Shown in pieces: positions 1 to 7,524 of a DNA stretch of 64,000 nt (its first letter is position 1; every line of letters starts with the position of its first letter). The translations under genes were made by a program, and so were the position numbers. This DNA is from Tectiglobus sp965247245 (lineage in GTDB: Bacteria > Pseudomonadota > Alphaproteobacteria > Rhizobiales > Hyphomicrobiaceae): contig CBDFGV010000003.1 in assembly GCA_965247245.1 (NCBI GenBank), positions 3,596,001-3,660,000 of the forward strand. The letters are read 5' to 3'. The notes below the pieces were generated by a model. The model worked only from the letters and a program-made list of their open reading frames with translations, was not told where the DNA came from and ran no database searches.

Positions 1-387
1 GAAACCGAGATCGCGACGATGGAAGCCCAGATCGCGCGCGATAAGAAAATGCTGGATGATCCGCTTAAGCTTGCAGCATCCAATCGGGCGTTCCACATCG
101 CGATCTATCGTGCCGCCCATAACCGCTTCCTGGTCAAGGCGTCCGATACCCTAACGGAAGCTCTGGCTTTGCTCGGGCCGACGACCTTGGCAGCCGAAGG
201 TCGCGGCCGACAGTCTATCGAGGAGCATGAAGCGATCGTGGCGGCGATCAAGCAGCGCGATGGCGAAGCGGCGAGCATGGCGGCCCGCGACCATATCCGC
301 GCAGCCTTCCAGGTCCGCTTGCTGCAGCTGGACCAGACGATCATCGACAACGATCCTGTCGGAAATGCCCTCGACAACACGGACTAA
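1..387 (+). CDS. GntR-family transcriptional regulator, FCD domain (5' truncated)
   Basis: The frame is open from base 1 and stops at 387, so only the C-terminal 128 residues are present; the winged-helix DNA-binding half lies outside the window. The visible part is helical and has the FCD pattern of FadR-subfamily GntR regulators: NRAFHIAIYRAAHN (metal/ligand-binding His region), then EEHEAIVAAIKQRD and MAARDHIR, where the spaced His residues usually coordinate a metal or carboxylate ligand. Such regulators normally repress or activate a nearby catabolic operon in response to a small organic acid. The regulated genes are probably upstream, since the next gene is an unrelated TPR protein. Confidence 0.85.
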   Translation, partial: ETEIATMEAQIARDKKMLDDPLKLAASNRAFHIAIYRAAHNRFLVKASDTLTEALALLGPTTLAAEGRGRQSIEEHEAIVAAIKQRDGEAASMAARDHIRAAFQVRLLQLDQTIIDNDPVGNALDNTD

Positions 388-539
388 GCCCTTAACCAAC
401 TCAAGCAGTACTCACGATTTCTCTATCAGCGCGCGACCGGAAGTTCGCCTAGAATGAGCGGGTGAGGCAGCGCGCACTTGATAGCTCTGCGCTCCATCGG
501 CGCGAGCCGCTAAGGAAACGACACGTGGAGAAGAACTCA

Positions 540-1520
540 ATGTCGATGGCGAACACGGATCTGCGGTGCGGTCTACGAGCGTTTCCGCTTGCATTGCTTC
601 TTGTGTTGCTGGCCTTACTGCCGCCAACGCCATCGGCGGCGACCGATCCACGGACAATTTGTTTTGCCGGTTCCGGCAAGCCCAAGATCGATATTGTCAT
701 GTGCACGCGGGCCTTGATGCCAGCCAAGGCGCTCACGCGAGCCACCCTCTTGATGCGCCGAGCCCGGGCCCGCATCCAGCTCAAAGATGATGCGCGCGCG
801 CTGAAGGATCTCACCGAAGCTCTCGCCATCAACCCGCTATCTTCAGAAGCATTGACCGAGAAAGCGCGAGCCCTCCAGTATCTAGGCCGCCCAGAGGAAG
901 CGTTCACAGCTCTCAATGAAGCACTCAGAATTTCACCCAACAACACGACAGCACGCACCACACGCGGCGTCCTTGCATTGACGCTCGGGGATCATGCCGA
1001 GGCGATCAAAGACCTTTCCATGGTCATTGCCAGCAAGCCCGGATCCGGTGAAAGCCATGCCCTCCGCGGTATTGCGCATTATTTCTTGGACAACCCGGCT
1101 CAGTCACTCAAGGATTTCAACGAAGCCGCAGCGCGCGATTTCGGCTACGCTTATCTGCCGCTATGGATTGCCCTGACGCGCGAACGGATTGGCAAGAGCG
1201 GCAAGGAAATTCTACAGCGCGCACGCGCATCCTTGCTTGATAATCAAGACTGGCCCGCACCAGTCATCGCGATGTATCAGGCACCTGGCCCATCGACTCT
1301 GGCCATCGCACTGGATGCGGCAAGCCGCGGGTCACTGCAATTGCGCAAGGCACGCGCCGGCCAGATCCACTTCCTTCAGGCTGAACTCCTGCGACTGGCC
1401 GATGCTGCAAAAGCCACACAAGCTTACGAAGCCGCGATTCGTGACGGTGACCCGAGGACGGTCGAGTATGCCTTAGCTCAGCAGCGTCTCCGGTCTGGTA
1501 AAAAGAGCCAAAGCAACTGA
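540..1520 (+). CDS. Secreted TPR-repeat protein
   Basis: A 326-aa protein if started at ATG 540, which has GGAG at 527-530. An earlier in-frame start at 462 lacks a convincing ribosome site and precedes the signal peptide. The N-terminus has a hydrophobic leader (LALLLVLLALLPPTPSAA) predicting export to the periplasm. Roughly residues 65-200 form four tandem tetratricopeptide units (for example DDARALKDLTEALAINP, GRPEEAFTALNEALRISP, GDHAEAIKDLSMVIASKP), then a helical C-terminal part. TPRs mediate protein-protein contacts; no catalytic motif is seen, so the partner and role are unknown. It converges with the DUF3179 gene, only 5 bases separating the stops. Confidence 0.8.
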   Translation: MSMANTDLRCGLRAFPLALLLVLLALLPPTPSAATDPRTICFAGSGKPKIDIVMCTRALMPAKALTRATLLMRRARARIQLKDDARALKDLTEALAINPLSSEALTEKARALQYLGRPEEAFTALNEALRISPNNTTARTTRGVLALTLGDHAEAIKDLSMVIASKPGSGESHALRGIAHYFLDNPAQSLKDFNEAAARDFGYAYLPLWIALTRERIGKSGKEILQRARASLLDNQDWPAPVIAMYQAPGPSTLAIALDAASRGSLQLRKARAGQIHFLQAELLRLADAAKATQAYEAAIRDGDPRTVEYALAQQRLRSGKKSQSN

Positions 1521-1525
1521 TCCAC

Positions 1526-2911
1526 TTACATCGGCCATAACGCGGTTTTGGGATGGAACTGCGACCAGGCAAACCAGAACGCCTGATGGCTGCCCAGGTC
1601 AGCGCCCTGTGCATCAACAGCTTTGATGCCACCTGCATCAAGCACCAATCGGACGTTCTCAAAGGTGATTGCATCGCCCCTCTTCAGGGCGACAAATGCT
1701 TTGCTTCGCTGGAATGCCACTGGCTTTCCCGAAGCCGTCACAATACCAATGACGTCTTCATGCACCGGCAGGCGCGGGTCAACATCACCAACCGGAAAGA
1801 TCGGGCCTTTGGCGTCGCGTCCGTTACGGAAATCAAAGTCGCGCCCAAGTGACAGCTCTTCCACCAGTACCGTGGTCTTGGGATGCACCTTCTTCCATGT
1901 TCCCCAATCCGTGGTCACAACACTCGCCTGCTTGAGTTGCACATTCTTCTTGGCAAGAGGCCCCGTGACCGCCTTGCCGAGAAACGTATCGAAAACCGAG
2001 TGAGAATTGACGTCATACATCACTTTGTTGGAACGGATGAGCAGACCGGATGTCCGCAAAACCGGTCGTTCAATGCCATCCGGCAAGCGGTCCGTGAAGT
2101 AAGCCTGGGCGGCAGCACACAATGTGCAATAGGGAATGCCGAGGTGTCGCCCGCCCAGGGTGTCGTTGACCATCTCACGCACTTCCATGATGCGCCGCGG
2201 GTAAGCTCTGGACTCACCGTTGACGGTGATGCCGAAGACAATGTCGTCGTCTTTCAACCAGGTCGCGTCCTTCGCACTGCTGACCTTGGGATTGTCGGCA
2301 GCAGGAATGCAGTTGCATGATGTATCCGTCTTGTCATAGGCGCGATCATCAATAAGGACTCCGCCCCACGACACGTGACGCCAATCGACGTCACCCTCGA
2401 CGAAAATCTTTTCCCACCCCGGCACAAAGCCCGTAAAGATTGCGCGCTTTGCCTCGAGATAACCGGGCGGCGCCGGAATATCCCAGGCAATGAGGTGATT
2501 GGTGATAATCCCCCAATGGTTGTTTGTTGGCGCCACAATTCCGAGGAGTTGGGCACCGTAATAGGCCAGAGTCGAGTTCAGTTCGCCGTCTGGAACAAAC
2601 CGCAGCATGTCAGCGATCAGCCAGACGAGCCGCGGGTCCTTGGACTTGGCGATTCTTCCGATCGCCGCTTCTTGCGCTTTGCCCCAAGCCGACTGAGACG
2701 AACTATCGATAAAGGCAACCTTCACGGCAGCCTTGAGCTCCTGACTAAGCGGACCCGTCGGCACACCAGGCGGGGAACCATATTTCTTAATGACGTAGTC
2801 TGGTAAGTCAGCCCCGCTCTGCGCCCTTAGAACATGCGACCCCAACATAAGGAGCAATGCAAAGGTTGCGAGCATCACGAAACGAACGTAGGGGAAATTT
2901 GCTGAACCCAT
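1526..2911 (-). CDS. DUF3179 domain-containing exported protein
   Basis: A 461-aa protein when started at the ATG at 2911, which has GGAAGG a few bases upstream; the open frame runs to 2983. The N-terminus is a signal peptide or anchor (YVRFVMLATFALLLMLGSHV). The C-terminal two thirds match DUF3179: GESRAYPRRIMEVREMVND, GIPYCTLCAAAQAY (the CxxC of the family's YCPLC motif), then LIRSNKVMYDVNSHSVFDTFLG. An additional CNC motif lies before it. The family has no established function; location is probably periplasmic. The N-terminal region (FIDSSSQSAWGKAQEAAIGRIAKSKDPRLVWLIADM is spread over two helices) looks HEAT-like. It is transcribed towards the TPR gene and is monocistronic here. Confidence 0.8.
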   Translation of the reverse strand: MGSANFPYVRFVMLATFALLLMLGSHVLRAQSGADLPDYVIKKYGSPPGVPTGPLSQELKAAVKVAFIDSSSQSAWGKAQEAAIGRIAKSKDPRLVWLIADMLRFVPDGELNSTLAYYGAQLLGIVAPTNNHWGIITNHLIAWDIPAPPGYLEAKRAIFTGFVPGWEKIFVEGDVDWRHVSWGGVLIDDRAYDKTDTSCNCIPAADNPKVSSAKDATWLKDDDIVFGITVNGESRAYPRRIMEVREMVNDTLGGRHLGIPYCTLCAAAQAYFTDRLPDGIERPVLRTSGLLIRSNKVMYDVNSHSVFDTFLGKAVTGPLAKKNVQLKQASVVTTDWGTWKKVHPKTTVLVEELSLGRDFDFRNGRDAKGPIFPVGDVDPRLPVHEDVIGIVTASGKPVAFQRSKAFVALKRGDAITFENVRLVLDAGGIKAVDAQGADLGSHQAFWFAWSQFHPKTALWPM

Positions 2912-3378
2912 AGAAAGGCCTTCCGCGTACATTAAAGAGCATGCCACCTGCGCACACCAAACAACCCGACAGCCCCGGGCCATGTAAGGCGCACTGATCT
3001 AGTGGACATCTTGAACGCAAGCTCCTGCAAGGCCAGTCACGTTCGATCAGCAATCGGTGAACATGGGCCGTACGATCATCGACAGCCTTTGGAGCGCCCA
3101 AGGCGCATGGCCGCGCATCTCCCAGTGACAATGCATCAGAACGACAATACTACGATGTTGGTGAAGCTACGCGCCGACCTCAAAAGCAATACCCCGGCCA
3201 GCAGTCCATTTGGCTTTTCCAACTGTCAGAAACCCAAACAGACATATTAATTGGAATTAATATTCATTTGTAACGGTCAACGTAAAACTAACACAAACAT
3301 TTGGCTGTACGCTGCATAATAGATTTCGGGGAAAATAGCGGTCAAAGACCAATCAAAGAGTGCTCGGGGGAATTCGAG
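2912..3378. other. 467-bp intergenic region between DUF3179 and pentapeptide genes
   Basis: The left part is the upstream side of the DUF3179 gene. The right part turns sharply A+T-rich from about 3230 and contains a perfect inverted repeat at 3244-3263 (listed separately). A short open frame at 3002-3250 lacks a ribosome site and family resemblance, so I do not call it. Both neighbouring genes point outward, so their promoters should lie here. Confidence 0.5.
3244..3263. promoter_or_regulatory. A+T-rich perfect palindrome, possible operator
   Basis: ATATTAATT (3244-3252), two bases GG, then AATTAATAT (3255-3263): nine-base arms with no mismatch. It sits 115 bases before the pentapeptide-repeat start codon in the shared upstream region of two divergent genes. 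The arrangement suits a dimeric repressor or a nucleoid protein, but no cognate regulator is adjacent. Function is inferred only from symmetry. Confidence 0.4.
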
Positions 3379-4080
3379 ATGAAATTGCGGATCATTGCCG
3401 GCGCGCTTGCGCTCACGTCAACTGGTGTACTTGCCCTATCGTCGTCTCTGCTGGCGTCGCCCAACTACAGCGGTTGCAAGAGCAGCGCCAGCGCTGGCGT
3501 TAACTGGTCCGGCTGCCAAAAGACGGCCAAGTATCTTCAGGAAAAGGACCTCCGCGGCGCGAACTTCGAGCGTACCAATTTCAGCCGTACCAACCTGATG
3601 AAAGCCAAGTTGAACAAGGCGCGTCTGCGACGGGCCGACATTTCAAAAGCCATTCTCCGGCAGGCGGATCTCAGTGGCGCAAATCTGGAGAAAGCCGTAG
3701 GCATGCGCGCCTATCTGGACGGCGCCAAGCTTCAGTCTGCGAACTTGGAGAAAATCGAACTCTACCGTGCTCAGTTGCAATCGGCTGATCTCAGCAACGC
3801 GAACCTTGTCGGAGCCCAACTCGGACGCTCTAACCTGAGCGGCGCAAAGCTCGTTGGCGCGAGCATCAAGTACGCCAACCTGGCCCGCACCGACCTGCGA
3901 TCTGCCTCTGTCAAAGGTGCCGATTTCACATCAGCATACTTCTTCCGCACCCGTCTTGAAGGCCTGGATCTCTCGGCCACCAAAGGCCTGAGCCAGGTTC
4001 AGCTCGATCTCGCCTGCGGCGACAGCAAGACAATTCTGCCAGCCGGCTTGAAGCCGGGCAGCCAGTGGCCTTGCCACTAG
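3379..4080 (+). CDS. Secreted pentapeptide-repeat protein
   Basis: A 233-aa protein from ATG 3379; CGGGGG 9-14 bases upstream is the ribosome site and the following residues form a signal peptide (GALALTSTGVLALSSSLLAS). The open frame extends to 3301 but the extra 26 residues look non-coding. From about residue 55 to 205 the protein is built of A(D/N)LxX units (LRGANFERTNFSRTNLMKA, ADLSGANLEKA, ANLVGAQLGRSNLSGAKL), which fold as a right-handed quadrilateral beta-helix. Three cysteines near the mature N-terminus and one pair near the C-terminus could form disulfides in the periplasm. The precise role is unknown; pentapeptide proteins range from gyrase mimics to structural proteins, and export argues against a gyrase role. 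Confidence 0.82.
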   Translation: MKLRIIAGALALTSTGVLALSSSLLASPNYSGCKSSASAGVNWSGCQKTAKYLQEKDLRGANFERTNFSRTNLMKAKLNKARLRRADISKAILRQADLSGANLEKAVGMRAYLDGAKLQSANLEKIELYRAQLQSADLSNANLVGAQLGRSNLSGAKLVGASIKYANLARTDLRSASVKGADFTSAYFFRTRLEGLDLSATKGLSQVQLDLACGDSKTILPAGLKPGSQWPCH

Positions 4081-4174
4081 TGCTCATAGTTCTAGACGAA
4101 GCGAACACGACCGAGCACTCATTCTGAGCTCGGGCAGCAGCTGCCCAAATGCTCCCCATCCCAAACAAACTGTA

Positions 4175-4197
4175 AGGCCAGGCATCGCGCCTGGCCT
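4175..4197 (+). terminator. Hairpin downstream of pentapeptide-repeat gene
   Basis: AGGCCAGGC (4175-4183), loop ATCGC, GCCTGGCCT (4189-4197): a perfect nine-base stem about 95 bases after the stop codon. No T-run follows, so it may be a factor-assisted terminator or an mRNA-protecting hairpin. Confidence 0.5.
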
Positions 4198-4268
4198 AAG
4201 CCATGTCAGGACGGCTGCAAGTTAAGTCGCTTGATGCAGGCGTTCGCCCTGGCATTCACCAAGCGCAG

Positions 4269-4292
4269 CCTCCTGGTGGCCCTCCTGGTGGC
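4269..4292 (+). repeat. Perfect 12-bp tandem duplication
   Basis: CCTCCTGGTGGC occurs twice head to tail in the 315-bp intergenic stretch 4081-4395. It lies in a short open frame (4203-4394) that I regard as non-coding. The rest of the interval is the terminator hairpin above and an imperfect CAACCA/TGGTTG inverted repeat at 4341-4363, shortly before the EAL gene. Confidence 0.6.
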
Positions 4293-4395
4293 ACGCCGCC
4301 CCATGGTCATTCAGCCATCAAGACTTTGGTAACGATAAAGCAACCAATTTCTACTTCTGGTTGTGTTAAAACTCATCTAGCGATGGAGTTCTAGC

Positions 4396-6003
4396 ATGAT
4401 AAGGCGTCGTTCATTTATTCTCGCTCTGACAATTGCCATTACTGTTGTTTTTGTTTTTGCGTCGTATTTCGGTTATCGCGAAATTATTCACGCGCAAAAC
4501 TCACGACAGTTACAAGGTATTGCGACCCAAACACTGACTCGTACAGAAGTCGCCATTGATTTGGTTGTTATGAAGGTCGCCGAATTGATTGCTGGTGATG
4601 CCAATGCCTGCAATTCATCATCGATCGCCAAGATGCGCGAAGCCGCCTTCGAGATTGGCAGCATCAAGGACATCCATTTCTCTTCGCCGGATGGCAGCTG
4701 CAGTGGGTTCAGTGACATTCATGCGATGAAACTGGATACCAAGCAGAAGCTGGAGTACCGCATGGCTCTTAATCCGGGCCTCGGCTTCTCAAAGATCGAC
4801 GATCCGCAGTTATCCGGATTGGGCGTCGCCTGGACCTCACCGGCCATGCAGTCTTTTTTGGCCGTCATGAGCACCGAGTCCATGCTGTTTGATATGCTGC
4901 CGGCAACGCTACGCGAAAGTGCTTCAATATCACTGCTCCTGGATGATCACACTGTCGTCTCGCGGTACGGAAAGCCGACGAGTGCAGTCGAGGTGGCCGT
5001 GGCGGAATCCGATTTTATCGCCAGTTCCGCACGCTATCCTGTCGTGGTAAAAATCGTCGTATCCCAAGAGGCGCTCGCGAATTGGAACCAAGACGTCAGC
5101 TGGCCCCTCAAGCTCGCCGTGTTGATCGTTGCGGCCGTCATTGCTTTCCTGATCTCGTGCGCCGTCATTCGCGAGCCCGGACCCATCGAAGAACTCGACC
5201 GTGCAATAAAGTCCGGAGAGCTCGTCCCTCATTTTCAACCAATCGTCTCGCTTAAGGACGGTGAGGTTGTCGGTTGCGAAATGCTGGCCCGTTGGATCAA
5301 GCCTGATGGTTCCATGGTGTCTCCAGGGCGGTTTATCCCAATTGCCGAAATGAGCGGCAGATCCGAAGCCTTGTCAGAGACGCTGCTGCTCGCAGCAGGA
5401 CAGTCACTCGGATCGTATCTGCGCGAAAACCCAAAGTTCAAACTCACGTTCAACGTCACGCCCGAGCAGTTCCTGAAAGAAGGTTTCGTCTCCTGGATTG
5501 AGAAAATATCCAAAAAAGCAGGCATGCATCCGGGGCAGCTGGTTGTAGAACTGACCGAGCGCCAGGAAATGTCCAGTCTGGAGCAAGCGCAGGCCGTGTG
5601 TGAGCAACTGAGTAAGCTGGGTGTTAAACTCGCATTGGACGATACTGGCACCGGACACAATGGCCTGTCCTGCATCACCAGCCTCGGCGCCTCCTGCATC
5701 AAGATCGACAAGCTGTTCATTGATGGGATCACGGGTGAGACGCGCTCGCGCACACTTGTTGAGCTACTCGTCAACGCTGCACGGGAATTCGAAATGACAA
5801 CCGTCGCCGAGGGCATCGAGTCCGAGGAACAGGTCCACACGCTGCGCGAACTCGGTGCAACTGAAGGCCAGGGTTACTACTTTTCCAAGGCCCTCGACGC
5901 AGGCTCGTTCATCACTTACTGCGAAGCCAATTCAGCGAGCAAAGTCTTTCGCCGCTTGTTTGAGAAGACCGGCCAGGACAAGCCAGCTCCGATGGCCGCC
6001 TAA
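4396..6003 (+). CDS. CSS-motif membrane c-di-GMP phosphodiesterase (EAL)
   Basis: A 535-aa inner-membrane protein with GGAG at 4385-4388 before the ATG. Domain order: transmembrane helix about 7-27, periplasmic CSS-type sensor about 30-232 with Cys72 in CNSSS and Cys102, second helix about 236-258, cytoplasmic EAL domain about 265-515. The signature is EML instead of EAL (Glu295), but the other catalytic residues are present: Asn in FNVTPEQF, Glu in VELTER, the DD pair in LALDDTGTG, Lys in CIKIDK and Glu in VAEGIE. In characterised CSS-EAL enzymes such as E. coli PdeC the periplasmic cysteines form a redox-sensitive disulfide that restrains hydrolysis of c-di-GMP; the same is inferred here. 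It likely lowers c-di-GMP when the envelope becomes reduced. Confidence 0.88.
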   Translation: MIRRRSFILALTIAITVVFVFASYFGYREIIHAQNSRQLQGIATQTLTRTEVAIDLVVMKVAELIAGDANACNSSSIAKMREAAFEIGSIKDIHFSSPDGSCSGFSDIHAMKLDTKQKLEYRMALNPGLGFSKIDDPQLSGLGVAWTSPAMQSFLAVMSTESMLFDMLPATLRESASISLLLDDHTVVSRYGKPTSAVEVAVAESDFIASSARYPVVVKIVVSQEALANWNQDVSWPLKLAVLIVAAVIAFLISCAVIREPGPIEELDRAIKSGELVPHFQPIVSLKDGEVVGCEMLARWIKPDGSMVSPGRFIPIAEMSGRSEALSETLLLAAGQSLGSYLRENPKFKLTFNVTPEQFLKEGFVSWIEKISKKAGMHPGQLVVELTERQEMSSLEQAQAVCEQLSKLGVKLALDDTGTGHNGLSCITSLGASCIKIDKLFIDGITGETRSRTLVELLVNAAREFEMTTVAEGIESEEQVHTLRELGATEGQGYYFSKALDAGSFITYCEANSASKVFRRLFEKTGQDKPAPMAA

Positions 6004-6367
6004 AGATCCGTGCAGGATTGATCTCAACGACTTGAGACTAAGCAATGAGAGACACGCGTTCCGCGTTGTCGGTGCGGGCCCATGCCGTCAATCCTCCTCA
6101 AGCATCTCCTCGCTCAAACCACGCAAGAGACTCAAAGTAAAATCCGTAGAACATTGAATCTAATAGACAAAAAGAAACCACGGGCAATCAGTTCCTTCAG
6201 ATGGCTGGTTGAAAAAGCATCACATGCTTTCGCCAATACGTTGTCTTGATGATCGTTGCAATCTGGACGTGCAGCATCCGCCTTGGATACACTGTGGATA
6301 ACTTGTTGATAGATTTGTGAAGTAGACCCCGCTCACATTTTTTGCCTCGGGGCGACGAGTATCGGTA
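6004..6367. other. 364-bp intergenic region with a DnaA-box sequence
   Basis: No gene is supported. A small CTCAA-CGAC-TTGAG hairpin follows the EAL stop (about 6022). The only other recognisable element is a nine-base DnaA-box match at 6293-6301 close to the start of the next gene. Confidence 0.4.
6293..6301 (-). promoter_or_regulatory. Single consensus DnaA box (TTATCCACA on minus strand)
   Basis: TGTGGATAA on the plus strand is the exact complement of the classic nine-base DnaA box, 67 bases before the beta-barrel gene. Only one copy occurs and nothing else origin-like is near, so this is a possible DnaA-responsive promoter element or a chance match, not an origin. Confidence 0.3.
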
Positions 6368-7447
6368 ATGCTAGTTTGCGTTAGATTTTTGTATGCCGGG
6401 ATGATTGCCGGCTGCCTTGCCATGTTTGGCCCGGCCTTCGCTCAGGAGATGCGCGAAAGCGAAGCGCCCGTTGCCACGACCCCACCACCAGCCTGGCATC
6501 AGCGCAACATTGAGCGGGCGATGAGCCGCTTCCTCAACCGCAGTGCACTCATCGACACATCATTGGCAAACGGTGAGAACGCTGCAGGCAACAAGAAGTC
6601 GTCGTCCCAAGAGAGCGAGAACTTCACCGCTCCAATGCAGCTCGGCTTTGCGTCCTCCGACAGCCCAACCAATATATACTTCAATGCATGGGGCAGAGTT
6701 GCAGGCCTACGTTACGAAGACCGCCGCGACGGCCAGAGCGACGGCAATGCGCAAGCGGCTGCTATCGGGATTGATCTCCTACCCAACGAGATCTTCCTAG
6801 TCGGCGTAACGGCGCGTTTCGACAAGATGTCAACCGACTCGCGCGTGAGCGGCTTGGCTGCCGACAGTAACGGTTGGATGGTTGGCCCCTATGCAAGTTT
6901 GCGTCTGCCATCCAATGTCTTCCTGGACGGCCGGGTAACCTGGGGCCAGGCCAACCATGATGCTGATCTGCCCGGCAACAGCACGGCAGACTTCGTAACC
7001 GATCGCACACATGCAACGTTGCGCGCCTCGACCGAGTTCAAGTCAGGCCAGTTTTCGCTGCGCCCCAGTGCTCAACTCAATCATGTCTGGCAGCGCCAAA
7101 AGAGTTATTCGGATAGCAACGGCATCTTCGTCGCCGAACAGTCCATGACGTTCGGCAGAGTAACCGTCGGCTCGAACGTTGTTTATGAACTCCAAATGGG
7201 CGCGGGCAGCAGCTTGGAAACGTATGTCGGATTACACGGCATTTGGATCTATGAATCTGCCGGGGAACAGATCGCAGTCGCCAACGTATTCAGCGAGGAC
7301 CCTTGGCAGGGTCGGGTCGAAGTTGGGACGACTTACAATGCAGCCAGTGGACTGGCCCTCCGTGGCGTAGCCGCCTACGAGGGCTTGGGAGTTTCTGATT
7401 TTGACGTACTGCAGGGGTCATTATCTCTGATTGTTCCCCTGAACTAA
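6368..7447 (+). CDS. Autotransporter-type outer-membrane beta-barrel protein
   Basis: A 359-aa protein with a signal peptide ending at AFA before QEMRES (about residue 25). A helical linker (WHQRNIERAMSRFLNRSA) leads into about 270 residues of alternating beta strands, as in autotransporter translocator barrels: INLLP-type turn, VGVTARFDKMS, GWMVGPYASLRLP, FLDGRVTWGQA, LRASTEFKSGQFSLRPSAQL, ALRGVAAYEGLG. There is no room for a passenger domain, so it is a barrel-only outer-membrane protein. The C-terminus ends in VPLN and lacks the terminal aromatic residue usual for BAM substrates. The start at 6368 has only a weak ribosome site. Function unknown; a structural or adhesion role is possible. 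Confidence 0.72.
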   Translation: MLVCVRFLYAGMIAGCLAMFGPAFAQEMRESEAPVATTPPPAWHQRNIERAMSRFLNRSALIDTSLANGENAAGNKKSSSQESENFTAPMQLGFASSDSPTNIYFNAWGRVAGLRYEDRRDGQSDGNAQAAAIGIDLLPNEIFLVGVTARFDKMSTDSRVSGLAADSNGWMVGPYASLRLPSNVFLDGRVTWGQANHDADLPGNSTADFVTDRTHATLRASTEFKSGQFSLRPSAQLNHVWQRQKSYSDSNGIFVAEQSMTFGRVTVGSNVVYELQMGAGSSLETYVGLHGIWIYESAGEQIAVANVFSEDPWQGRVEVGTTYNAASGLALRGVAAYEGLGVSDFDVLQGSLSLIVPLN

Positions 7448-7524
7448 CGGCATTCGCAAACGCCGCAGATGGCGGCGGACAGATCAGTTAAGTATTACCC
7501 ATGCGCGAGGCGGGATAGGCCGTC

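Noticed and set aside
3002..3250. 82-codon frame upstream of pentapeptide gene
   Set aside because: No ribosome site; runs into the A+T-rich regulatory stretch; sequence not protein-like.
4203..4394. 63-codon frame between pentapeptide and EAL genes
   Set aside because: Contains the 12-base tandem duplication, Pro/Gly run, no ribosome site, no family resemblance.
6293..6301. Replication origin
   Set aside because: Only one DnaA box, no A+T-rich unwinding element or dnaA/dnaN/hemE neighbour.
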